A DNA stretch of 39,592 bases from Hespellia sp. (GTDB lineage: Bacteria; Bacillota; Clostridia; Lachnospirales; Lachnospiraceae): NCBI GenBank assembly GCA_028693555.1, contig JAQUVD010000033.1, forward strand, positions 1 through 39,592. Direction: 5' to 3'. The notes beneath the pieces are model-generated. The model worked only from the letters and a program-made list of their open reading frames with translations, was not told where the DNA came from and did no database searches. This document shows positions 16,067 to 25,599 of the stretch, piece by piece. Position numbers and translations under genes: made by a program. Each line of letters opens with the position of its first letter. Within the stretch, counting starts at the first letter, position 1.

Positions 16067-17884
16067 TTGAACAACAAAAAAAGAGGAATCAGTGGAGCAA
16101 CGGTCGTTACATTTCTGATTGTTGTATTCTTTGCATTATGGCTGAGCAGCAGAATTCAAACACAGGAGAATGCGCTGACATACACGCAGTTTGTGAAGGA
16201 AGTGAAGAATGAGAATGTCAGCAATTTGACCGTGACTCAGAATAAAACAGTTCCAACCGGATATATCACTGTGACTTTAAAAGATGAAGAATCACCAAGA
16301 AGAGTCTATGTATCGGATGTCAATGAAGTACAGAGTCTCCTGATGGATCATGATTTAAATTATGAGCTTGTCAACGTTCCGCAGGATTCATGGATTACAA
16401 CAGCACTTATGCCAATTCTGATTGCGGTCGTGGTTGTGATGGTGATGATGATGCTCATGAACCGTCAGGGCGGCGGAGCAAACTCGAAAGCGATGAGCTT
16501 TGGTAAAAGCCGTGCGACACTTCAAACAGAAGGTAAGACCAAAGTGACATTTGATCATGTTGCAGGTCTGCAGGAAGAAAAAGAAGAATTAGAAGAGATT
16601 GTAGATTTCTTAAAATCCCCGAAGAAATATATCGAAGTTGGGGCAAGAATACCAAAAGGTGTACTCCTTGAGGGTCCTCCGGGAACAGGTAAGACACTCC
16701 TCGCAAGAGCAGTAGCAGGAGAAGCCGGAGTTCCATTCTTTACGATTTCCGGTTCGGATTTCGTGGAGATGTTTGTCGGTGTCGGTGCATCACGCGTGCG
16801 TGATCTGTTTGCAGATGCGAAGAAGAATGCGCCATGTATTATATTTATCGACGAGATTGATGCGGTTGCAAGACGAAGAGGTACCGGTATGGGTGGGGGC
16901 CACGACGAACGCGAGCAGACACTCAATCAGTTACTGGTAGAGATGGATGGTTTTGGTGTCAATGAAGGAATCATCGTCATGGCAGCAACTAACAGAAAAG
17001 ATATCCTTGATCCGGCAATTCTGCGACCGGGACGTTTTGACCGGGATGTAATTGTAGGTCGTCCGGACGTGCAGGGACGAGAAGATATTTTAAAGGTTCA
17101 TGCGAAGAATAAGCCGCTTGGTGAAGATGTGGATCTGAAACAGATTGCACAGACAACAGCAGGTTTTACCGGTGCGGATCTTGAGAATCTTCTGAATGAA
17201 GCCGCTATTCTGGCAGCGAAAGAAAGCCGTGCCTTCCTGATGCAGTCAGACATCCGTCATGCATTTGTTAAGATTGGAATCGGACCGGAGAAGAAGAGCC
17301 GGATTGTATCGGAGAAAGAAAGAAAAATCACTGCATACCACGAAGCGGGTCATGCATTGTTATTCCATCTGCTGCCGGATGTGGGTCCGGTCTATACGGT
17401 ATCCATTATCCCAACCGGAGGAGCCGGTGGATATACGATGCCACTTCCTGAGAAGGATGATATGTTCCTGTCAAGAGGACAGATGCTGCAGGATATTACA
17501 GTCTGCCTTGGCGGACGTGTGGCAGAAGAGGAAGTATTTGATGACATCACAAGTGGAGCGTCACAGGATATCAAGCAGGCAACGGCCAAAGCCAAAGCGA
17601 TGGTTACTAAATTTGGAATGTCGGAAGCACTTGGCTTGATTAATTATGACAATGACAGTGATGAGGTCTTTATCGGAAGAGATATTACACATTCTTCCAG
17701 AGGATACGGTGAGAAGATTGCAACAACGATTGATGAAGAAGTGAAACACATTATTGATGAGTGCTATGCAAAAGCAAAGTCATTAATTCATGAATATGAC
17801 GCGGTTCTTCAAAAGTGTGCAGAGTTACTGCTTGAGAAAGAAAAAATAAGCAGAAGTGAATTTGAGGGATTATTTGATGAATAG
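16067..17884 (+). CDS. ftsH: ATP-dependent zinc metalloprotease FtsH
   Basis: 605 residues. A membrane-bound AAA+ hexamer that degrades unfolded and regulatory membrane and cytosolic proteins. It has TM1 about 10-26, an extracytoplasmic domain, TM2 about 112-130, Walker A GPPGTGKT (about 204), Walker [11 protein letters not shown], the second region of homology [20 protein letters not shown], and zinc motif HEAGH at 425-429. The start is TTG at 16067, preceded by GAGAGG. The C-terminus ends with the overlapping start of the GH13 gene. The last part of the conserved tilS-hpt-ftsH unit. Confidence 0.95.
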   Translation: MNNKKRGISGATVVTFLIVVFFALWLSSRIQTQENALTYTQFVKEVKNENVSNLTVTQNKTVPTGYITVTLKDEESPRRVYVSDVNEVQSLLMDHDLNYELVNVPQDSWITTALMPILIAVVVVMVMMMLMNRQGGGANSKAMSFGKSRATLQTEGKTKVTFDHVAGLQEEKEELEEIVDFLKSPKKYIEVGARIPKGVLLEGPPGTGKTLLARAVAGEAGVPFFTISGSDFVEMFVGVGASRVRDLFADAKKNAPCIIFIDEIDAVARRRGTGMGGGHDEREQTLNQLLVEMDGFGVNEGIIVMAATNRKDILDPAILRPGRFDRDVIVGRPDVQGREDILKVHAKNKPLGEDVDLKQIAQTTAGFTGADLENLLNEAAILAAKESRAFLMQSDIRHAFVKIGIGPEKKSRIVSEKERKITAYHEAGHALLFHLLPDVGPVYTVSIIPTGGAGGYTMPLPEKDDMFLSRGQMLQDITVCLGGRVAEEEVFDDITSGASQDIKQATAKAKAMVTKFGMSEALGLINYDNDSDEVFIGRDITHSSRGYGEKIATTIDEEVKHIIDECYAKAKSLIHEYDAVLQKCAELLLEKEKISRSEFEGLFDE

Positions 17885-19910
17885 AGATGCTTTATTTTCT
17901 GATGGAACTGCAGGTTATGTAGTTCCACAGGAAGTGGGTGCGGGAGAGACCGCCGAGATCCGGTTTCGTACTGCGGCCGGCGATGTGGATAGCGTAAATA
18001 TGATTACACAGAAGGGTAGTGAGCCGATGACAAAGACTGAGACGGTCGGCATGTTTGATTACTACTCTTATTTTGCTACACTCACAGAAGAAACATTGAG
18101 ATATTATTTTGAAATAAAAAAGGAAGATGAGGTCTGTTATTATAACCGATGCGGCGTTTCGGACAACGTTGTAGAATATTACAGTTTTCAGATTGTACCG
18201 GGATTTTCAACACCTGACTGGGCGAAAGGTGCAGTGATGTATCAGATCTTCGTGGATCGTTTTCGCAACGGAGACCTGAGTAATGATGTACAGGATCGGG
18301 AATACATTTACATCGGGGAACCCTGCCGGGGGATTCATGACTGGGAGAAGCCGCCGACTAATCCGGATATCCGTAATTTCTATGGTGGAGATCTGGCAGG
18401 AGTCATGTCGAAGCTGGATTATCTGCAGGAGCTTGGCGTAGAAGTGATCTACTTTAACCCATTATTTGTATCGCCATCCAACCATAAGTACGACATTCAG
18501 GATTACGATTATATTGATCCGCATTACGGTCGTATAGTGAAGCAGGAGGGCGAGGTCCTTCCAAAGGGTGCGACAGATAATATCGCTGCTACGATGTATC
18601 AGAATAGAACGGGAGATATTGCGAACTTAGAGGCGAGCAATGAATTTTTTGCTCAGTTAGTCGAAGAACTTCACCGGCGTGGCATGAAAGTAATCTTAGA
18701 CGGTGTGTTCAATCACTGCGGCTCATTTAATAAGTGGATGGATCGCGAACGCATTTATGAACAGCAGGCTTCTTATGCAAAGGGAGCATATGTATCTCAG
18801 GACAGTCCATATCATACATTTTTTCATTTTACCGATGAGAATACGCAGAACTGGCCTTATAATTTCCGCTATGATGGATGGTGGGGGCACGATACGCTGC
18901 CGAAGCTGAATTATGAAGACTCACCGAAGCTGGAACAGTATATTATTGATATTGGCAGAAAATGGGTCTCACCACCGTACAACGTGGACGGCTGGAGACT
19001 GGATGTCGCTGCAGACCTTGGATACAGCAATGAATATAATCACATGTTCTGGAAACGTTTTCGCAGGGAAGTCAAGGATGCGAATCCAAATGCATTGATT
19101 CTGGCGGAGCACTATGGTGATCCGAAGGAGTGGCTGCGCGGGGACGAATGGGACAGTGTCATGAACTACGATGCATTTATGGAACCGTTGACCTGGTTTC
19201 TGACGGGGATGGAAAAGCACAGCGATGAGCGGAGAATTGATCTCTGGGGTAATGCAGAGAACTTTGTCAACAGCATGAATCATTTTATGGCAAGTATGCT
19301 CACACCCTCGCTTCAGGTTGCAATGAACGAATTATCGAACCATGATCATTCCAGATTCCTGACAAGAACCAATCATATTGTTGGACGTGTCGAGAATCTC
19401 GGTACGAAAGCAGCAGAGGAAGGTGTGAATGTAGCAGTGATGCGCGAGGCTGTTGTGATTCAGATGACATGGATCGGTGCACCTACTGTATATTATGGCG
19501 ATGAAGTCGGTGTCTGTGGTTTTACAGATCCGGATAATCGAAGAACCTTTCCGTGGGGACACGAGGATCAGAACCTTTTAGGCTTCCACAAAGAGATGAT
19601 TCGAATTCATAAGGAATACGGGCTGCTCAGAACAGGCTCGCTTCGTATGCTGCACTGGGAGAATAATATTCTTGCGTATGCGCGATTCGAGGGGGATGAA
19701 CAGATTGTTGTCATCGTCAATAACAGCAAAGATCTGCGGGAAATCATAGTTCCGGTCTGGATGGCGGAAGTTCCGATGGAAAGTCATATGAGACGAATCA
19801 TTTACACGCACGATAAAGGCTATACAACAGAGTCCGATGATTATATCGTTACGAATGGTGAAGTCGTTCTGAATATGGGTAAACATTCTGCGATTGTGTT
19901 AAAACGTTAA
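17877..19910 (+). CDS. GH13 alpha-amylase family enzyme (neopullulanase/cyclomaltodextrinase-like)
   Basis: 677 residues, no signal peptide. The N-terminal 120 residues look like the CBM34-type domain of neopullulanases, followed by the GH13 barrel starting DWAKGAVMYQIFVDRFRNGD. Conserved regions: DGVFNH (about 275), GWRLDVA with nucleophile Asp376, ILAEHYG with acid/base Glu411, and NHD 488-490. It likely hydrolyses maltodextrins or cyclodextrins inside the cell. ATG 17877 overlaps the ftsH stop by 8 bp with GAGGG upstream; an earlier in-frame Met at 17856 lies deeper in ftsH without a better site. Translational coupling to ftsH is unusual for a sugar hydrolase. Exact specificity is open. 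Confidence 0.88.
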   Translation: MNRDALFSDGTAGYVVPQEVGAGETAEIRFRTAAGDVDSVNMITQKGSEPMTKTETVGMFDYYSYFATLTEETLRYYFEIKKEDEVCYYNRCGVSDNVVEYYSFQIVPGFSTPDWAKGAVMYQIFVDRFRNGDLSNDVQDREYIYIGEPCRGIHDWEKPPTNPDIRNFYGGDLAGVMSKLDYLQELGVEVIYFNPLFVSPSNHKYDIQDYDYIDPHYGRIVKQEGEVLPKGATDNIAATMYQNRTGDIANLEASNEFFAQLVEELHRRGMKVILDGVFNHCGSFNKWMDRERIYEQQASYAKGAYVSQDSPYHTFFHFTDENTQNWPYNFRYDGWWGHDTLPKLNYEDSPKLEQYIIDIGRKWVSPPYNVDGWRLDVAADLGYSNEYNHMFWKRFRREVKDANPNALILAEHYGDPKEWLRGDEWDSVMNYDAFMEPLTWFLTGMEKHSDERRIDLWGNAENFVNSMNHFMASMLTPSLQVAMNELSNHDHSRFLTRTNHIVGRVENLGTKAAEEGVNVAVMREAVVIQMTWIGAPTVYYGDEVGVCGFTDPDNRRTFPWGHEDQNLLGFHKEMIRIHKEYGLLRTGSLRMLHWENNILAYARFEGDEQIVVIVNNSKDLREIIVPVWMAEVPMESHMRRIIYTHDKGYTTESDDYIVTNGEVVLNMGKHSAIVLKR

Positions 19911-19931
19911 TATTATTGCGAAGAGGTATCT

Positions 19932-21665
19932 ATGAAACAATTGATGACAAAATGGGGAAAGCAAGTAGATAAAGAATGTGTTTTGCAGGAATACCCAAGA
20001 CCGTTGATGGTAAGAGATAATTTTATGAATCTGAATGGTTCATGGAATTATCTTTTTGCTGATTCTGCGCAAAAAGTAAAGGTCGATCAAGGGGAAATTG
20101 TGGTACCTTTTTCTCCGGAATGTGTACTTTCCGGTGTGGGCAGACAGTTAAAACCGGATGAATATCTGTGGTACCAGAGAACATTTGAACTCAATCAGAA
20201 TCTGATAAACCGACATGTGATTCTTCATTTTGGCGCAGTGGATCAGGGCTGTCAGGTATTTGTTAATGGAAAATCTATGGGCAGACACACAGGTGGATAT
20301 CTGCCGTTTGAGATGGATATCACAAGGGCTGTCAAGGCGGGAGAAAATGAGATCCGCGTGTTGGTGAAGGACTTTAGCGAGACTTCTTATCATGCAAGAG
20401 GAAAGCAGCGTATTGAGCGGGGCGGAATGTTCTATACGGCGCAAAGCGGAATCTGGCAGACGGTCTGGCTGGAGATTGTTCCATGCCATTATATAGAGAC
20501 CGTTATCTGCACACCAGAGTTTGATGAGCAGACGGTCGAGCTTACTGTGGCGGCAACCGAGGATCTGCCGTTTCTTGTAAGTGTCTTTGAACCTGTGCCG
20601 GGAGAGGCGTATGCATCAGGTGAGCTGATCGCATCAACAGAGGGGATGAGTAATCAAAGCTGCAGAATCGCAATTCCAAAGATCAAAGCGTGGACGCCGC
20701 AGGAACCGTATCTTTATCATATGACCATTAAAATGGGCGATGATCAGGTGGAAAGTTATTTTGCCATGCGTACATTTACGCTGGAAAAAGATGAGAATCA
20801 GATTCCGAGACTGTGTCTGAATCATGTTCCGTATTTTCAAAAGGGCGTATTGGATCAGGGCTACTGGCCTGACGGACTCTATACCGCGCCGAGTGATGAA
20901 GCGCTGGTGTTCGATATTCAGAGTATGAAGGATATGGGATTTAATATGATGCGCAAGCATGCGAAGATCGAGTGTGACAGATGGTATTACCACTGCGACC
21001 GGTTAGGTATGATTGTGTGGCAGGATATGGTAAACGGCGGAACGCAGTACAAGCATTGGTATGTGACTTATATGGCAACGCTGCTTTCGAAAAATAAGAT
21101 CAAAGTAAAAGATACTTATACGAAGCTGCTTTCACGGAAAGAAAAAGCGGGCAGATTGGAATTTGTTGTGGAAATGAAAGAAACGATTCGCAGGCTCTAT
21201 TCACATCCGTGCATCGCGACATGGGTCATTTTCAACGAGGGCTGGGGACAGTTTCAGACAGCAGAGATGACAGAGATTGTCCGCAAACTGGACCCGGGCA
21301 GGATGATTGATCAGGCAAGTGGATGGTTCGATCAGGGTGGCGGCGATATGCAGAGCCTTCACAATTATTTCTTTCGGTTTGAGATGAAGGCAGAGAAGGA
21401 ACGTGCGACGGTACTCTCTGAATTTGGGGGTTATTCCCATGCGGTAGCGGGGCATACTGCCTGTGAGAAGACATACGGCTATGGGGCGGAAAAGACGACA
21501 GACAGTCTGAATGCGACATACCAAAGGAGACAGAAGGAAGTAGAAGATGCGATTTCACAGGGATTGTGCGCGACAGTCTATACGCAGGTGTCCGATGTGG
21601 AAGAAGAGATAAACGGAATTTTCACGTATGATCGTGAGATTCAGAAAATAAGAGGTTTGAAATGA
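19932..21665 (+). CDS. Glycoside hydrolase family 2 enzyme
   Basis: 577 residues without signal peptide. An N-terminal jelly-roll sugar-binding domain (FMNLNGSWNY, WYQRTFEL, HFGAVDQGCQVFVNG, GGYLPFEMDIT) is followed by a shortened sandwich domain and the TIM barrel (VLDQGYWPDGLYTAPSDEA, MGFNMMRKHAKIE). The catalytic acid/base is Glu436 in FNEGWG and the nucleophile Glu497 in SEFGG. The family includes beta-galactosidases, beta-glucuronidases and mannosidases; substrate cannot be assigned. It lies 21 bp after the GH13 gene and overlaps the symporter start by 4 bp. Confidence 0.87.
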   Translation: MKQLMTKWGKQVDKECVLQEYPRPLMVRDNFMNLNGSWNYLFADSAQKVKVDQGEIVVPFSPECVLSGVGRQLKPDEYLWYQRTFELNQNLINRHVILHFGAVDQGCQVFVNGKSMGRHTGGYLPFEMDITRAVKAGENEIRVLVKDFSETSYHARGKQRIERGGMFYTAQSGIWQTVWLEIVPCHYIETVICTPEFDEQTVELTVAATEDLPFLVSVFEPVPGEAYASGELIASTEGMSNQSCRIAIPKIKAWTPQEPYLYHMTIKMGDDQVESYFAMRTFTLEKDENQIPRLCLNHVPYFQKGVLDQGYWPDGLYTAPSDEALVFDIQSMKDMGFNMMRKHAKIECDRWYYHCDRLGMIVWQDMVNGGTQYKHWYVTYMATLLSKNKIKVKDTYTKLLSRKEKAGRLEFVVEMKETIRRLYSHPCIATWVIFNEGWGQFQTAEMTEIVRKLDPGRMIDQASGWFDQGGGDMQSLHNYFFRFEMKAEKERATVLSEFGGYSHAVAGHTACEKTYGYGAEKTTDSLNATYQRRQKEVEDAISQGLCATVYTQVSDVEEEINGIFTYDREIQKIRGLK

Positions 21666-23152
21666 AGGGCAGAGAAAAATTTGGTTCGAGGTTAGGATTT
21701 ATACTGGTGTCCGCAGGATGTGCGGTCGGATTGGGGAATGTGTGGAAATTCCCGTATATGGCGGGAAAATATGGCGGAGCAGCGTTCATACTTATTTACT
21801 TAGTGTTCTTAGTTGCGATGGGGCTGCCGATTATGGTATGTGAGTTTTCAGTCGGACGGGGAAGTCAGAAGAGCGTGGCGACCGCCTTTCGTGAGCTGGA
21901 ACCAAAAGGAACGAAATGGCACGACTTTGGATATTTTGGCATGATTGGAAATTATGTTTTGATGATGTTTTATACCATGGTCGGCGGATGGATGCTGTAT
22001 TATTGTTATCGCACATTTGCAGGAGAATTCTCAGGCGCAGCCGTTACGTCCGAAGTGGTTGCACAGAAATTTAACGAGATGCTTGCATCGCCGCCTACAT
22101 TGATTCTGTGGATGATGATCGCAGTTGTGCTATCCTTTGGCGTATGTTCGCTCGGTGTGCAGAAGGGAGTCGAGCGTATCACGAAAGTGATGATGTGCTG
22201 TCTGCTTCTGCTCATTGTGATTCTGGCAATCAATTCCGTTCGCCTGCCGGGCGCAGCACAAGGCGTGAAATTCTATCTGGTTCCAGACTTTAGTAAGATG
22301 GTCGAGCTGGGAATTGGAAATGTCATCTTTGGCGCAATGTCACAGGCGTTCTTTACGCTCAGTATCGGAATCGGTTCGATGGCAATCTTCGGAAGTTATC
22401 TGGGAAAAGACCGCTCCCTGACAGGTGAGGCGTTCAGCATTACCATTCTGGATACCTTTGTTGCATTGATGGCGGGGCTGATTGTGATTCCAGCCTGCTT
22501 TGCATTCGGTGTAGAACCGGGAGCCGGACCATCCCTGATATTTATTACCCTGCCAAATGTATTTCATCAGATGCCGGCAGGAAGAATCTGGGGCGGATTG
22601 TTCTTCTTGTTCCTCGCATTTGCTGCATTGTCTACGATTATTGCAGTATTTGAAAATATCATTTCCTTTGCGATCGATCTCTGGGGCTGGGAACGGAAAA
22701 AAGCGGTGTTAGTGAATATGGTTCTGATTATCTTCTTATCTATGCCTTGTATCTTAGGATTTAGTATCTGGTCCGGTTTCCAGCCACTAGGACCCGGAAC
22801 AGGAATTATGGATCTGGAGGATTTCTTAGTGTCAAGCAACCTGCTGCCACTTGGATCTCTTGTATACCTGATGTTCTGTACGCACAAGAATGGCTGGGGC
22901 TGGCATCGTTTTGTAGAAGAGGCAAATGCGGGCGTTGGAGTTGGATTTCCAACCATGATTCGCGGATATATGGAATATGTGCTGCCACTGGCAGTGATTG
23001 TGATCTATTTTAAGGGATATTATGATTTATTCGCACCGCAGGGACTGGGTGTACTGATTCCGTGGATGTGCGTAGCATGTGCATTTATAGGCGTTATTAT
23101 ATGGTTTGCATATGGGAAAGAGAAGTCACAGCATGAAAATAAACAGAGATAA
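21662..23152 (+). CDS. Sodium-dependent transporter, neurotransmitter:sodium symporter (SNF) family
   Basis: 496 residues of LeuT-fold transporter with 11-12 membrane helices. TM1 carries the family hallmark SAGCAVGLGNVWKFPYMAGKYGGAAF with the unwound substrate and sodium site; TM6 (FGAMSQAFFTLSIGIGSMAIFGSYL) is equally typical. Bacterial members take up amino acids such as tyrosine, tryptophan or leucine with sodium; the substrate here is unknown. The start ATGA overlaps the GH2 stop, so translation is coupled. The C-terminus overlaps the HD-Maf gene. Confidence 0.92.
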   Translation: MKGREKFGSRLGFILVSAGCAVGLGNVWKFPYMAGKYGGAAFILIYLVFLVAMGLPIMVCEFSVGRGSQKSVATAFRELEPKGTKWHDFGYFGMIGNYVLMMFYTMVGGWMLYYCYRTFAGEFSGAAVTSEVVAQKFNEMLASPPTLILWMMIAVVLSFGVCSLGVQKGVERITKVMMCCLLLLIVILAINSVRLPGAAQGVKFYLVPDFSKMVELGIGNVIFGAMSQAFFTLSIGIGSMAIFGSYLGKDRSLTGEAFSITILDTFVALMAGLIVIPACFAFGVEPGAGPSLIFITLPNVFHQMPAGRIWGGLFFLFLAFAALSTIIAVFENIISFAIDLWGWERKKAVLVNMVLIIFLSMPCILGFSIWSGFQPLGPGTGIMDLEDFLVSSNLLPLGSLVYLMFCTHKNGWGWHRFVEEANAGVGVGFPTMIRGYMEYVLPLAVIVIYFKGYYDLFAPQGLGVLIPWMCVACAFIGVIIWFAYGKEKSQHENKQR

Positions 23153-24491
23153 AGTACGAGAGGAATTCAAAGCTTACGTACAGTCCTATGATATGACAGA
23201 TATCAAAATCAGATTAAAATACGAACATACCTATCAGGTTGCTACGCTGTCTGAAGTTATAGCAAAATCGCTGGATTTGGAGCCGGAATTGGTTGAACTG
23301 GCCTGGCTGATCGGAATGCTCCATGATCTGGGACGATTCGAACAACTGCGCAGGTTTGGAACCTTCATAGATTCGGAGTCGATCGATCATGCACAATTTG
23401 CTGCAGAGCTTTTGTTTGAGGAGCACCTGATTCGAAGATTTATCAAAGCGACGGATTACGATCAGATCATCTGTGCGGCAATCCAATATCACAATGCGTA
23501 TCGAGTGCCGGGAGAGTTGGACGAGCAGACGATGCTTTTTTGTGATATCATTCGCGATGCAGATAAGGTCGATATTTTTCGTGTAAATGTACAGGTTCCG
23601 CTGTCGGAAATCTATAATATTCCTATGGAAGCATTCTATGAATCGGAGATTACCCGTGAAGTAAGCGAAGCGTTTTTTAGCGGAGACACCGTTCTTAAAT
23701 CTTTGAAAAAGACACCGATTGACCACCTGATTGGGCAGATTTCTTTGTATAACGGTCTGGTTTTTCCAAAAAGCCGCGAATTGGTACGCGGGCAGGGATA
23801 TATGGAGCAAATGTTTGCATTTCCAACGAAGAATGCAAAGGTCAAAAGAGAACTGAAAAAGATGAAAGCCAAGATAGGTCTTCAAACCGTGATTCTTGCC
23901 TCTGCATCACCACGGCGCACCAAGCTGCTTACCCAAGTTGGAATTTTGCATGAAGTTATTCCATCTGATTGCAGGGAAGTAATTTCGAAGACAGCACCGG
24001 AAGAAGTTGTAATAGAACTTTCGAGGCAAAAGGCAGAGAATGTGTTTGAAAAGTATGTGAGCGATCCGAACGAAGATGTTATTATGATCGGTGCAGATAC
24101 GGTGGTCGCAATGGGCGGTACTATTTTGGGAAAACCACAAGATGAGAAGGAAGCTTTTCGTATGCTGATGATGCTGCAGGGGAATACACATCAGGTATAT
24201 ACGGGTGTGACCCTCTTACATTTTCATGACGGGAAAAAGGAGATTCATACATTTTATGAATGCAGCCAGGTTCATCTCTATCCCATCTCGGAACAGGAAA
24301 TTCAGGCGTATATTGCGACCAAAGAACCAATGGATAAGGCTGGTGCTTATGGGATTCAGGGGAGATTTGCAATGTATGTAAAGGGAATTGAGGGCGATTA
24401 TAATAACATCGTAGGACTGCCGGTGGCAAGAATCTGTCAGGAACTAAAAAACTTGGAATGGACTGGGAACAATGAAAACAAAAGCATTTAA
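23133..24491 (+). CDS. maf: Fusion of an HD phosphohydrolase domain and a Maf nucleotide pyrophosphatase
   Basis: About 452 residues with two domains. Residues 1-240 form an HD phosphohydrolase: YEHTYQVA, LIGMLHDLGRFEQ (HD motif), H116-region IQYHNAYR and IIRDADKVDIFRV. Residues about 247-450 are a complete Maf/YhdE domain: LASASPRRTKLL, MIGADTVVAMGGTILGKPQD, VYTGVTL, MDKAGAYGIQG and YNNIVGLPVARI. Maf proteins remove pyrophosphate from non-canonical NTPs or UTP/dTTP. The joint is one continuous frame; an internal ATG at KKMKAKIG could also give free Maf. ATG 23133 is preferred to 23106, which sits deeper in the symporter gene. It overlaps both neighbours by 20 bp. Confidence 0.85.
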   Translation: MKINRDKVREEFKAYVQSYDMTDIKIRLKYEHTYQVATLSEVIAKSLDLEPELVELAWLIGMLHDLGRFEQLRRFGTFIDSESIDHAQFAAELLFEEHLIRRFIKATDYDQIICAAIQYHNAYRVPGELDEQTMLFCDIIRDADKVDIFRVNVQVPLSEIYNIPMEAFYESEITREVSEAFFSGDTVLKSLKKTPIDHLIGQISLYNGLVFPKSRELVRGQGYMEQMFAFPTKNAKVKRELKKMKAKIGLQTVILASASPRRTKLLTQVGILHEVIPSDCREVISKTAPEEVVIELSRQKAENVFEKYVSDPNEDVIMIGADTVVAMGGTILGKPQDEKEAFRMLMMLQGNTHQVYTGVTLLHFHDGKKEIHTFYECSQVHLYPISEQEIQAYIATKEPMDKAGAYGIQGRFAMYVKGIEGDYNNIVGLPVARICQELKNLEWTGNNENKSI

Positions 24492-25161
24492 GGCAGCACT
24501 GCCTCATACATTACCTATTTGCATCGGATTTCTTTTTCTAGGAATGTCCTATGGTTTTCTTATGAGAAGTAAAGGCTTTTCCTTTGTCTATCCTATGCTG
24601 ATGAGTTTCTTTATTTTTGCGGGCTCCATGGAGTTTGTGACCGTGAACCTGTTACTGTCCGCTTTCAACCCTCTATATGCCTTTTTTCTGACATTGATGG
24701 TAAATGCCAGACATTTATTCTATGGTCTTTCCATGCTGGAAAGATATCAAAACGTTGGCTGGAAAAAGCTGTATCTGATTTTCGGCATGTGTGACGAATC
24801 CTTTACAATCAATTATACCGTTCTGCCACCACTGGGTGTAGACAGAGGCTGGTTTATGTTTTTTGTTACCATGCTAAATCAGATCTATTGGGTCTCTGGC
24901 GCAACATTAGGTGCCCTGTTGGGATATGTCATTCATTTTGACACCACAGGCATTGAATTTGTGATGACGGCATTGTTTGTCGTAATGTTTATAGAACAGT
25001 GGGAAAAAACGGAGCATCATCGTTCTGCACTCATTGGGGTGGGCTGCACCCTGCTCTGTCTGCTGCTGTTCGGAAGCGAAAAATTTATCTTGCCGGCAAT
25101 GGCTCTCATTATCCTGTGCTTTACGCTGGATAGAAAAAAGACGGATAAGGAGGAAAAATAA
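24472..25161 (+). CDS. azlC: AzlC-family branched-chain amino acid exporter, large subunit
   Basis: 229 residues, six to seven hydrophobic helices. It begins [23 protein letters not shown], then [15 protein letters not shown] and [18 protein letters not shown], all characteristic of AzlC. With AzlD it exports branched-chain amino acids and analogues such as azaleucine. The start overlaps the HD-Maf gene by 20 bp. Its stop shares one base with the azlD ATG (TAATG). Confidence 0.92.
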   Translation: MKTKAFKAALPHTLPICIGFLFLGMSYGFLMRSKGFSFVYPMLMSFFIFAGSMEFVTVNLLLSAFNPLYAFFLTLMVNARHLFYGLSMLERYQNVGWKKLYLIFGMCDESFTINYTVLPPLGVDRGWFMFFVTMLNQIYWVSGATLGALLGYVIHFDTTGIEFVMTALFVVMFIEQWEKTEHHRSALIGVGCTLLCLLLFGSEKFILPAMALIILCFTLDRKKTDKEEK

Positions 25162-25484
25162 TGACTACCGCACAAAGTATGATCACGATTGCTGTTGTCG
25201 TGTTGGGAACGATGTTGACAAGGTTCCTCCCATTTCTGATTTTTCCGGAGGGAAAAACGCCGCCGCGTTATATTACATATTTGGGTACCGTTTTACCGTA
25301 TGCTGTCATCGGACTGCTAGTGGTATATTGTCTGAAGGATGCTGTTTTTTCATCCTTTCACGGTCTGCCGGAATTACTCGCCATTGTTTGTATTGTTGTG
25401 CTTCATAAATGGAAACGGAACACATTACTCAGTATTGGTGTTGGAACTGTCATCTATATGGTTTTGGTACAGTTTATTTTTTAA
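25161..25484 (+). CDS. azlD: AzlD-family branched-chain amino acid exporter, small subunit
   Basis: 107 residues, four hydrophobic segments: a first helix [20 protein letters not shown], then [20 protein letters not shown] and two more. The TRFLPF motif is typical of AzlD. It starts on the last base of the azlC stop with AAGGAGG upstream. It completes the overlapping run from ftsH to azlD. Confidence 0.92.
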   Translation: MTTAQSMITIAVVVLGTMLTRFLPFLIFPEGKTPPRYITYLGTVLPYAVIGLLVVYCLKDAVFSSFHGLPELLAIVCIVVLHKWKRNTLLSIGVGTVIYMVLVQFIF

Positions 25485-25488
25485 ACAA

Positions 25489-25496
25489 TTGTCGAA
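25489..25496 (+). promoter_or_regulatory. Candidate Spo0A box upstream of the LysM gene
   Basis: TTGTCGAA matches the core Spo0A box TGTCGAA exactly. It lies about 105 bp before the LysM gene start, just after azlD. It is one short motif in a 115-bp gap, so chance is possible. No convincing sigma-A promoter was recognised next to it. Confidence 0.35.
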
Positions 25497-25599
25497 ACTT
25501 TCCTCATCCGTCTGACACTACTTGCTAAATTCTTCGATTTTTTCATGCTATCCTATCCTGGAAATGTGTAAAAAGCAAGGAAAGAAAGGGTGAGTATGC

